From positions 1 to 21,910 of IMG/VR virus record IMGVR_UViG_3300009529_000056: a stretch of DNA of 21,910 nt; one strand, 5' to 3'. Positions 7,841 through 15,001 of this stretch are shown piece by piece. The notes beneath the pieces are model-generated. The model was not told where the DNA came from. It saw only the letters and a program-made list of their open reading frames with translations, and ran no database searches. The position numbers were made by a program, and so were the translations under genes. Origin of the DNA: a virus. Position 1 is the stretch's first letter. Each line of letters opens with the position of its first letter.

Positions 7841-8466
7841 TATTTTTCCTCCGATATGCCACTGCTCGTCTGATACGCCATAAATCCAGTCGTACTTGCA
7901 GCCACTTCAATCCTATTCTCTCTAGAATCGACCTGGGATGTTTCTTTATCATGATGCATCTCTAAATAATCTGCGGCCTTCCGAAGAAGGTCTGGATTAT
8001 CTTTCATACAACCAAGAGCTTTATTACAGTGAGCACATAAAAGCCCTCTAATTTTACCAGTTTCATGGCAATGGTCAATAGCAAAACGAATTACATCCTT
8101 TCTCCCCACATCCTCTGAACCACAGATTGCACACTTATCTTCTTGAGCAAGATGCATTTTATTATATTCTCTTAAACCAATTCCATACATTGATTTCATA
8201 TTCCAATCAATCTTTTTATCAGCATTTTGATTTTCTCGTTTCCAACGAGAAACACATTTTTTATAACGACTAACTCTATCATCCCTTGTCCTTCGATCCT
8301 TATGAAAAGCATCTAAAGATTTTATCTTATTACAACCGCGACAAAATCTAAATTGATAACATTGAATACAAATTTTTGCATACTTATCTCGTGTTCGACC
8401 ATCATAATCAAATTTACTCAATAATTTAATTTTTTTACATTTACTACACTGCTTAGTTTTTATCAT
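7840..8466 (-). CDS. HNH endonuclease, T4 endonuclease VII-like
   Basis: The 208-residue protein has two zinc ribbons at the N-terminus (KQCSKCKKIK with CIQC, then FCRGCNKIK with KKC). Next comes a linker WNMKSMYGIGLREYNKM and the endonuclease VII core CAICG, FAIDHCHETGKIRGLLCAHC. His/Asp of IDHCH form the expected metal site and the Cys pairs the zinc site. Such proteins cut branched DNA or act as free-standing homing enzymes. It starts inside the terminase stop (ATGA) and ends on the portal start, so it sits exactly between two genes that are usually adjacent. Its last about 40 residues (after YLEMHHDKE) have no family match and end in the portal's ribosome binding site. Confidence 0.85.
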   Translation of the reverse strand: MIKTKQCSKCKKIKLLSKFDYDGRTRDKYAKICIQCYQFRFCRGCNKIKSLDAFHKDRRTRDDRVSRYKKCVSRWKRENQNADKKIDWNMKSMYGIGLREYNKMHLAQEDKCAICGSEDVGRKDVIRFAIDHCHETGKIRGLLCAHCNKALGCMKDNPDLLRKAADYLEMHHDKETSQVDSRENRIEVAASTTGFMAYQTSSGISEEK

Positions 8467-10133
8467 AAAAATCTGCCTATGTCCTTCCCTTGAACAATTG
8501 ATGCAGCTAGTGGCAAGCTTAGCTCAGCGTAACACAAAGCATGAGCAAAGTGATCATTTCCGGTTGTAAGATATGTAGCTTTAGGATTATTATTTTCATC
8601 TCGTTCATACGTCCTAACAAGATTTTTCATATGCTCCTTAAATTCCATACTCACATCTACCGGGAGCCAAATTCTGTCACTATGAAACCTCCCCAGTGTC
8701 GCATCCAGCCAATTTGTTCGATCACAAGTGATTATAGGTGCACCATCCCCCTCCTCACTTATTTGCATTTCTTTCCCAGTAACCCCTCTTCTATATCTAC
8801 ATAACCAAACATATCCTGGGAACCGTCTCGCAAATCTTCGAGCATCATTTATTTGTGGATCAGCATCAATGGTACATGCTAAAACTTGCCATTCTCGCAT
8901 TAATTGATCAAGTAATGTAAAATCTTCACCTGGTAATTTTCCCTCCCACAAAACTTTAGCATGTGCAGCAGCGTTTAAATCAAATCCATATTCAGTGACA
9001 AAATATTCTACTATAACAATATGATTCATTTTCCCCTGGTCGATTCCCATAACTATAGTACGTTCGCCCCCAATTTTTGGCCGTGGGTCATTCTTTGTAT
9101 GATTAGCAATTGCTTCTTCAAGTTCTGATTCAACAACTTGCCCACCGTCCGGAACAAAAGGCATTCCAAGTTTTGAATTATGAAATTCACATTGAGCAGC
9201 TTCATCACCTTGGCCACGAAAATAAGCTGTTACAATCTCACCTGGTGTAACAGTATAAGAATATAATTGATTAATGTACCAGGAACGATGATTTTCATCC
9301 GCTTCTGTACTTGTTACTTGCCACGCAGCCCTGTCTGGTGATAACCAATCTGGTTTATTCTCATGATCCAACTTACCACCGCACTCTTTACATTTTAGAA
9401 AACTTTCCTTACAACGGCGATCATTAACTACTTCCCCTACAATTTCTACGCAATCTGGCCAAACTAATTCTGTCCACTTATTACACTTCGGGCATTTGAA
9501 ACAATAATGTTCTTGTGTCCCTTGAAGAAATAATTTATGTATTCCATATTTTGGTACTGTTGGAGTGGAAATTGCCCACACAGCTTTTTTTATATGCCCA
9601 CTCAAACGTTCTAATGCTAACCAAATTTGTTTCTGATCCATTTCATCAATTTCATCAAGCATTAAAGTTGAAACTGGAATTGATTTTAAATTTGCATCAC
9701 CCCGACTTCCTCGAATATATAAATTTACCCCTGCTGCTTGTTTCAAACCTATTGTATTAACATCTGTGAATAAACTTTTTAAATATGGGGAATATAATAA
9801 TGCTGTATTAAATCGAGCTTTCGCAAAATCACTTGCATTATTTAATGTCGGGAGAACGTAGAGAACATCTTTTTTTAACACATCAATTGTATAAAACGCT
9901 CTATTGATCGCAATCTCTGTTATACCCATTTGAGCCGATTTCATTGTTGTATTAAATTCTGCATTGGAATCGTGAATTTCTTTACACCATGGGTGATACT
10001 TAAATCCATATGACCCTGAAAAAGGTTCCCCCATTACTCGACGATATTCAGCCCATCGCGAGCAACTTGTAAGTGTTCGACTTTTTAGACCTTCTGCAAT
10101 TATATTACGAAAATCATTTACTAAGCCACTCAT
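8463..10133 (-). CDS. terL: Terminase large subunit, GpA-like
   Basis: The 556-residue protein is the packaging motor and nuclease. The ATPase part has NTTMKSAQMGITE (61-73) as a deviant Walker A, LMLDEIDEM (157-165) with D160/E161 as Walker B and catalytic Glu, and ISTP (188-191) as the coupling motif. A zinc knuckle, CPKC (214-217) with CKEC (248-251), follows, as in lambda GpA-type terminases. The nuclease half shows acidic residues D365 (GIDQG), D423 (TIDADPQ) and D527 (NDHFAHAL). The start has little ribosome binding site and follows the upstream TAA directly, suggesting coupled translation. It ends TGA-TAA, two stops in a row, with TGA shared in an ATGA overlap. No small terminase is recognisable. 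Confidence 0.9.
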   Translation of the reverse strand: MSGLVNDFRNIIAEGLKSRTLTSCSRWAEYRRVMGEPFSGSYGFKYHPWCKEIHDSNAEFNTTMKSAQMGITEIAINRAFYTIDVLKKDVLYVLPTLNNASDFAKARFNTALLYSPYLKSLFTDVNTIGLKQAAGVNLYIRGSRGDANLKSIPVSTLMLDEIDEMDQKQIWLALERLSGHIKKAVWAISTPTVPKYGIHKLFLQGTQEHYCFKCPKCNKWTELVWPDCVEIVGEVVNDRRCKESFLKCKECGGKLDHENKPDWLSPDRAAWQVTSTEADENHRSWYINQLYSYTVTPGEIVTAYFRGQGDEAAQCEFHNSKLGMPFVPDGGQVVESELEEAIANHTKNDPRPKIGGERTIVMGIDQGKMNHIVIVEYFVTEYGFDLNAAAHAKVLWEGKLPGEDFTLLDQLMREWQVLACTIDADPQINDARRFARRFPGYVWLCRYRRGVTGKEMQISEEGDGAPIITCDRTNWLDATLGRFHSDRIWLPVDVSMEFKEHMKNLVRTYERDENNNPKATYLTTGNDHFAHALCYAELSLPLAASIVQGKDIGRFL

Positions 10134-10574
10134 TTACTCACTCTTATTTACACTATTTTCTATAGACTTATATTCAACCATAGGCGTCTTGGAGGCCGGA
10201 TAAGTTGATTTGGTCCGCTGCGTTATTTTTTTTACTTTTCGATTTATTGGTTTTTGATTCTTTTTTTTTGTTTTCTTTACTGGGGGTGAACATTCATGGG
10301 ATTCTGGCGCCGGGGGAGAAGTAATCGGATGTTCAAGTCGATCCACGAGTTCTTTATCATATTCACGCCAAGCTCCATCATAATACATAGCGGTTCCTTT
10401 ACATACATCATTAGCCTCCATAGCCTCCCAACAAATTGTTACAACATCCTTCTCATTATAAGAAAATTTAATTTCAGAGAGGGAAGTGCCTTTTTGTTTA
10501 ACAAAACTACCATCAGTAAAAATTATTCGAGCAACATATTTCGGATAATGTAGAAATGGATTCCGAAGTATCAT
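10134..10574 (-). CDS. Unknown protein with a basic, Pro/Lys-rich tail
   Basis: The 146-residue protein has a folded-looking N-terminal half (PKYVARIIFTDGSFVKQKG, then KDVVTICWEAMEAND, GTAMYYDGAWREYD) and a disordered tail from about residue 88, full of Pro, Lys and Ser (SPPAPESHECSPPVKKTKKK). The tail resembles a nucleic-acid-binding arm. AAGGGGAG precedes the ATG. It sits immediately upstream of the large terminase, the place where a small terminase is often found. I see no clear helix-turn-helix, so a small-terminase role is only a positional guess. Confidence 0.65.
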   Translation of the reverse strand: MILRNPFLHYPKYVARIIFTDGSFVKQKGTSLSEIKFSYNEKDVVTICWEAMEANDVCKGTAMYYDGAWREYDKELVDRLEHPITSPPAPESHECSPPVKKTKKKNQKPINRKVKKITQRTKSTYPASKTPMVEYKSIENSVNKSE

Positions 10575-10978
10575 TATTCTCCCCTTTGTTTAGTTTGATG
10601 GGGTAAACCCAACTCGTATTTATACTTTTTCATAACGACTTTTTGACTTTTATTTGTTATTTTCTTTTTTCTTTTCACCTGTTTAGGCGGCGGTTCAACA
10701 AATACAAGAAGGGTTAAAATGATTTCCAAAATAGCGGGCCAATTCTCAATTAACCACTCCCAAATTTGTTGCAAAAGTTCCACCCAATTAGTATCATCTT
10801 TTCTCAACCAAGGTGCTCCTGGAACTCGTTGTTCAATTACCTCTTGCCATTTTTGCACTGTGGCTAAATCATATGAACCAGTTTTAACCTTTTGATAAGT
10901 TTTGTAATCAATTAAATTGTGTCTGTATTGGCGTCTGGCAACCCGCCTTATTTTTCGACCAAAATTAAATGTAAACAT
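10574..10978 (-). CDS. Small basic protein with a hydrophobic helix
   Basis: The 134-residue protein starts with a basic region (FGRKIRRVARRQYRHN), continues with YKTYQKVKTGSYDLATVQKW, and has a strongly hydrophobic amphipathic stretch WEWLIENWPAILEIILTLLV at about 72-91. A Pro/Lys tail follows (EPPPKQVKRKKKITNKSQK). The basic head followed by a Leu/Ile/Trp helix matches the layout of the 86-residue protein at 16282-16542 (ELFELILTFIEALMEIF). GAGGAAG precedes the ATG, which overlaps the TAA of the upstream gene. It may be a peripheral membrane protein, but the function is unknown. Confidence 0.6.
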   Translation of the reverse strand: MFTFNFGRKIRRVARRQYRHNLIDYKTYQKVKTGSYDLATVQKWQEVIEQRVPGAPWLRKDDTNWVELLQQIWEWLIENWPAILEIILTLLVFVEPPPKQVKRKKKITNKSQKVVMKKYKYELGLPHQTKQRGE

Positions 10979-11322
10979 TAGTCTTCCTCTTCATTATCAA
11001 GATCATTCAACATTAAAAACAGCCACACTATTCCAAGCGAACCGAAACATGTTAATGTAATAACCATAAAAATCATTATAATTATCGTACTAAGTGGGTA
11101 AATACCCCAATAAAATGTACAAATAATTATTACTGCTAACCAATGCGATAAACAATAAGGACAATGAATTAATTCTTCCGCCCGTAAACCACACTTAGAA
11201 ATTAGCGCTCGCAATTTCTTTGTAATATTTGATTTTGTGATTGTCATAGAGATACTTGCTGTTGCAAGTGCTATGAATATCATTTCTAAGAGTAACTTAA
11301 AAGATATCATAATCAGCTTCAT
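10978..11322 (-). CDS. Membrane protein with a CPYCLSHW motif, DUF1360-like
   Basis: The 114-residue protein has three hydrophobic segments: SFKLLLEMIFIALATASIS (7-25), WLAVIIICTFYWGIYPLSTI (about 61-80) and IIMIFMVITLTCFGSLGIVWLF (about 80-101), then an acidic end (LNDLDNEEED). The motif HCPYCLSHWLAV at 53-64 lies at the start of the second segment. This Cys-x-x-Cys-Leu-x-x-Trp pattern before a transmembrane helix is what I recall for DUF1360 membrane proteins, of unknown function. The start overlaps the thioredoxin-like gene by 26 bases. Downstream Met codons at residues 5 and 14 are alternative starts, none with a clear ribosome binding site. Confidence 0.6.
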   Translation of the reverse strand: MKLIMISFKLLLEMIFIALATASISMTITKSNITKKLRALISKCGLRAEELIHCPYCLSHWLAVIIICTFYWGIYPLSTIIIMIFMVITLTCFGSLGIVWLFLMLNDLDNEEED

Positions 11323-11800
11323 TATGTTTTAAGTATTTTTTAATCTGATGCTCAGTTGTTAAACCAATAAAACGTTTAACTTCTTTATCGTTACCCCGAA
11401 TAATAATTGTAGGGAAAGCAGTAACACCCATCCTTTCTGCTTGTACAGGATATTTTTCTACACAAAAAATATGAATATCGTACCCCTCACCTATCAATTT
11501 GGTTACAATTAGTTTCATCTCTTTACACGGGGGGCAACCTTCCATACACCAAAAAAGCATACAATTGGGCTTAAATTTTAATTCTTGTTCCGTATTAATT
11601 ATTTGCGGCGGCATTTGATACTTAACTGGTTTCCCATCAACCATTTCTGGTATAGAAGGCGTTCTTACTGATTGTTCAATTACTCCACAAGCTTTTACTT
11701 GATTAATACAATCAGGTTGAGTAGTTTTATTATCAGATGCTATAAAACAAGCAAATGAAATATAAATTATTCCTAAAATAGTAATTGTAATCTTTTTCAT
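11297..11800 (-). CDS. Exported thioredoxin-fold protein with CPPC active site
   Basis: The 167-residue protein begins with a signal sequence or anchor (MKKITITILGIIYISFACFIAS). A mature part follows with a Cys-rich lead (DCINQVKACG) and a thioredoxin fold: MLFWCMEGCPPCKEM has the redox pair C89/C92 (Cys-Pro-Pro-Cys), and GVTAFPTIII supplies the cis-proline P130. The remaining helix, QIKKYLKHN, closes the fold. Such proteins reduce or form disulfides or bind partner proteins outside the cytoplasm. It lies directly downstream of the intein-bearing cysteine peptidase and before the CPYC membrane protein. The start has a weak ribosome binding site. Residue C18 could be a lipid anchor, but the lipobox (SFAC) is poor. 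Confidence 0.82.
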   Translation of the reverse strand: MKKITITILGIIYISFACFIASDNKTTQPDCINQVKACGVIEQSVRTPSIPEMVDGKPVKYQMPPQIINTEQELKFKPNCMLFWCMEGCPPCKEMKLIVTKLIGEGYDIHIFCVEKYPVQAERMGVTAFPTIIIRGNDKEVKRFIGLTTEHQIKKYLKHNEADYDIF

Positions 11801-11812
11801 TATAACACACTT

Positions 11813-14800
11813 TTACCAAATCTGATAATCTGGTAGCTTAATTCTTGGATATCCCACATATCCTGAAAGGGCAACGCTATCTCCTTGTCGTAACGCCGCA
11901 TCAATAATACTTGCATCAACCCAAAAACTACCCCCCGGTTGTCCATGTCGAGTAGGACCACTTACCCAATGAGAATTACCAGTCCAAACAGCACGCCCAT
12001 TTCGCCTAATATAAATTACCTGATTTGGAACTGTGACACAAAAAACTTCACCTTGATAAGGTAATAAAATAGGATTATACACTATACGTTGCTCAAGTGA
12101 TTTTATTTTAATCCCTATTCGATATTCAATGTGTCGAGTAATTCCACCTGTACCATTATTACGTCCACGCCTATCTATATATGAAATATCCCCTGCAAAA
12201 CCACAATGTAAGAGAAGGCGTTGAAAATCGTCAGCCAATTGTTTCGATGATGTATAATATGTTCGTTTAATACCTGTTAATCCTTGACTAATTGATCCAT
12301 CACCAAGCATTAAAGCATTATAGAGAATTCTTAATTGACGCGCTGAACAAGTCCAAATATAATCAGGTAAATATTTTTCATGTGCCTTACCAAAAGATTT
12401 TAATTCTTGTAATAATTCTTTTGAATGATTACGAAAATTATTTCTATCTTCATGAAATTTGAATGGCATTTTTGCTAAACAAGTCCGAATATGATTACGT
12501 CCTTCTTCATTTACTTGACAAATTCCAACCTCCCTGTTTATTCCATTTTTAACACCTTGAAAATATGATTGAGTTTCAGTAGTATATCCTTCTGATATAT
12601 AGTACCCAAGAAATTCTAACCATAAATCCATAGAAATTTCAAAATCACCTATTTTAAAAATTCTTTGATCTTGTTGTAAATTACATGCATCTTTTTTCAT
12701 TTTAATAGTTTGAATACATTCATCAGTTTGTTGTAAAAACCATTTAGTTGGTATAGAATTTTTCGCAATATAAAGATTATGATTTGGTGTTACAGCTAAA
12801 TCAATATCCCTTGATTTATGATGCCATAGATATCCATCATAAGAATATCGATGGTAGCAAGTAGGAAATTGATATTCAAGTTCGTGTGTTTTCCGATTTA
12901 AAGTAGCTACTTTCTCAATCTTTTTCAAATTTTTAAAAAGCTTCCAACCATATTCTGTAAGAATTTCTGTTTGTTCATCGACACAACCCCAGCTATTCTG
13001 AACAAGGGCACCAGGTCTTCGATATGCATCATCAATGCCTAAAATAATCATTGAGTGATACCAAGGACGACGTGATCGACGTAAAAAACCATCCCTATCT
13101 CTAGTGCTATTAAAACCAACACTACTGGATATTGCAACAGGGTAACCATTCGCTACAGCATCGCGACATTCTTCCCATGATCGAACAATAGAACAAGTTT
13201 TAACGGGGTGTAATTTACATAATGGTTCTAATTCATCAGGTACACCTTGTCCACGACGCCCTAATTGACGGGCTTTAGCACCACTGTATTCTGTAAAATC
13301 ATATGCCCCATCTAGATAAGGTAATCTAAGTAAAATACCCCAATCTTTTATAAACTCAGCTGCCCACACACCCATTGAACCATCGCCACGAATTCTACCC
13401 CCTCCAACTTCAATTCGTGACCCAGCATAAATAAGTTCAGTAGCACATTTTGTAACCCATCGTTCTGGTTTTAAATGCATCAAAATTTGAACCGCTGTTA
13501 ATACATCAGTACCAAGACCAAATGAATGTGCAACACAATTATGGACTGAGTAACTATTTGCAATAAATGAGTGATCATTTTCTACATCGAGACAATATAC
13601 ATGAGTCGCAACTTTAGAAATAGTAGAAATTGATTGTAATTTACACTGTAATCCTAAAAGATTTCTTTTCTGTTCCGGGTAAATTTTATTAGATATCTCA
13701 GGATATAATTTAACAGTATCCGCAACATTGAAACAAATTATATAAGCCTGAGCCTTACCCTCTTTAACTTTTATTTTGTTAGTTTTAGGGTTAAAGCCAC
13801 AATAATTTGCAAGACGTAACATATCTGTAATCATACTCTTTGACACACTTACACCTGAGCAATTTGGTCCTCGTCGAGAATCATACTTACGTTGTTTTCT
13901 CCCTGGGCAACTACCATCACCTTCAAGCCAACCTAATAAACATTCAAGTTGTACATCTCTTGATGCTGTTAATATTTCAGTTGGTATCTTTTTAGTATAA
14001 ACATTACCAGGCATAAGATACTTAAAAAACATAGCAACCGCTTTATTTTGACATCTCACATATTGTACAGTTGGTTTACTTGGTACTGAATAAATACTAC
14101 ACTTAATACTAAAAATTTGATCTATGAAAGTTGCAATTTTGTTAGCAAAATCATTTTCTTTTGACCCCAAATTAAAATCGACCCTACACCACTGGCCAGA
14201 ATTCCATTCAGTACCCTTTGCTCGACTACAACCCCCCTTTGCCAAATAAGCACCAATTATATAAGCTAATTTAGCATCAAGATGAATAAAACGATTTACC
14301 CATTTTGAAGAATGTTTTGCTCGTAATTTATCATCTTTAACTTCTGCATCAGGACAAATATCTAATAAATCCCATATTTTAGTAAGTTCTGGACCTCGAT
14401 ATCTTTGAATAAAGACTTTATCACTAAGATTCAAAGTGCCTGCTGGTTTCCATTGACCTTCATTAACCAAAATTAAGTGATCTGGCGTACAAACAATATC
14501 TTCAAGAATATCCGCAGCTTGAAAACGAATCATATGTTTATTATAAGGCTTCCGAATGGTTCGGGTAACTTTTTGTGATTGACCTAAATGACTTAATACC
14601 ATTTCTCCAACTTGAATATGTTCAATTTTCTTCCGACTACCATCTGCCATTGTTATCTTAGTCCCGGCTATTTTACAATCACCAATTTCCTGATAATGTG
14701 AAACAAGTGGACTTCCAGTAATTCGTTCATAGTATTTCCATAAAAGAACTACCTGCCCCTTCCCTGTTCCCTCAATTTGTTTATTTAATTGGCTTAAATA

Positions 14801-14986
14801 AGCATACTTGTTCTCTTGAACAAAAGCCTTTCTAGCCTCTATGTCATCAACCCAGCCACAAAATAACGGGCGGGTAGTATTTTCATATAATTTCGCTGGG
14901 GCCCCGCTGACAAATTTAGGTTTTAAGCCTAAAACAAATCCGCCTGTTATTCCTAACAAGTATCTTAATAATTCTCGCCTGTCCAT
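11813..14986 (-). CDS. Papain-like (C1) cysteine peptidase precursor with two inteins
   Basis: From ATG 14986 (GGAGG at 14992-14996, five bases away) the precursor has 1057 residues. The TTG at 14998 merely precedes that site. It opens with a twin-arginine-like signal, MDRRELLRYLLGITGGFVLG. The exteins form a C1-type peptidase: oxyanion Gln Q99, catalytic Cys C484 at the head of CVAHSFGLGTD, His H644 in WYHSMIILGID and Asn N664 in NSWG. Removing residues 104-483 and 668-1004 leaves about 340 residues with Cys 104, His 264 and Asn 284, which fits papain spacing. Before splicing, the active-site Cys is severed from its Gln loop, and the C-terminal strand GGSFWVDASI from NSWG. A prohead protease role is unlikely because of the export signal. 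The substrate is unknown; host envelope or cell surface protein is plausible. Confidence 0.85.
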   Translation of the reverse strand: MDRRELLRYLLGITGGFVLGLKPKFVSGAPAKLYENTTRPLFCGWVDDIEARKAFVQENKYAYLSQLNKQIEGTGKGQVVLLWKYYERITGSPLVSHYQEIGDCKIAGTKITMADGSRKKIEHIQVGEMVLSHLGQSQKVTRTIRKPYNKHMIRFQAADILEDIVCTPDHLILVNEGQWKPAGTLNLSDKVFIQRYRGPELTKIWDLLDICPDAEVKDDKLRAKHSSKWVNRFIHLDAKLAYIIGAYLAKGGCSRAKGTEWNSGQWCRVDFNLGSKENDFANKIATFIDQIFSIKCSIYSVPSKPTVQYVRCQNKAVAMFFKYLMPGNVYTKKIPTEILTASRDVQLECLLGWLEGDGSCPGRKQRKYDSRRGPNCSGVSVSKSMITDMLRLANYCGFNPKTNKIKVKEGKAQAYIICFNVADTVKLYPEISNKIYPEQKRNLLGLQCKLQSISTISKVATHVYCLDVENDHSFIANSYSVHNCVAHSFGLGTDVLTAVQILMHLKPERWVTKCATELIYAGSRIEVGGGRIRGDGSMGVWAAEFIKDWGILLRLPYLDGAYDFTEYSGAKARQLGRRGQGVPDELEPLCKLHPVKTCSIVRSWEECRDAVANGYPVAISSSVGFNSTRDRDGFLRRSRRPWYHSMIILGIDDAYRRPGALVQNSWGCVDEQTEILTEYGWKLFKNLKKIEKVATLNRKTHELEYQFPTCYHRYSYDGYLWHHKSRDIDLAVTPNHNLYIAKNSIPTKWFLQQTDECIQTIKMKKDACNLQQDQRIFKIGDFEISMDLWLEFLGYYISEGYTTETQSYFQGVKNGINREVGICQVNEEGRNHIRTCLAKMPFKFHEDRNNFRNHSKELLQELKSFGKAHEKYLPDYIWTCSARQLRILYNALMLGDGSISQGLTGIKRTYYTSSKQLADDFQRLLLHCGFAGDISYIDRRGRNNGTGGITRHIEYRIGIKIKSLEQRIVYNPILLPYQGEVFCVTVPNQVIYIRRNGRAVWTGNSHWVSGPTRHGQPGGSFWVDASIIDAALRQGDSVALSGYVGYPRIKLPDYQIW
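11975..12985 (-). mobile_element. Intein 2 (LAGLIDADG), inserted after the NSWG motif
   Basis: This in-frame insert of 337 residues (C668-N1004 of the precursor) starts CVDEQTEILTEYGWKLFKNL, a typical splicing block A. Block B is LAVTPNH with H736. The end, VPNQVIYIRRNGRAVWTGN, is followed by extein Ser1005 as the +1 nucleophile. The penultimate residue is Gly rather than the usual His, a variant I recall from phage and bacterial inteins ending in WTGN. A homing-endonuclease part lies between, with LEFLGYYISEG (acid E799) and LYNALMLGDGS (acid D896), so both LAGLIDADG helices keep their metal-binding acid. Host site: directly after NSWG in the peptidase. Confidence 0.9.
13538..14677 (-). mobile_element. 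Intein 1 (LAGLIDADG), inserted at the catalytic cysteine
   Basis: This in-frame insert of 380 residues (C104-N483 of the precursor) begins CKIAGTKITMADGSRKKIEH (block A). Block B is IVCTPDHLIL with H170. The C-terminal splicing blocks are HVYCLDVENDHSFIA and SYSVHN, with the standard penultimate His and terminal Asn. The next residue, extein C484, is both the splicing +1 nucleophile and the predicted catalytic Cys of the peptidase. Two LAGLIDADG-like helices are present: LAYIIGAYLAKGG, where Lys250 replaces the acidic residue, and LECLLGWLEGDGS, which keeps D357. The endonuclease may therefore be weakened or inactive while splicing residues look intact. Confidence 0.92.
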
Positions 14987-15001
14987 AATGCCCTCCAAAA
15001 A

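Noticed and set aside
11740-11800. Lipoprotein signal on the thioredoxin-like protein
   Set aside because: The SFAC sequence lacks the usual Leu at -3. A plain signal peptide or anchor is at least as likely.
11813-14986. Prohead maturation protease
   Set aside because: The gene has a Tat-like export signal and papain motifs, and it lies before the terminase rather than between portal and scaffold. P22-like heads usually need no protease.
14987-14998. A TTG start four codons upstream of the peptidase start
   Set aside because: These codons are the GGAGG ribosome binding site of the ATG at 14986, and the Tat-like signal starts there.
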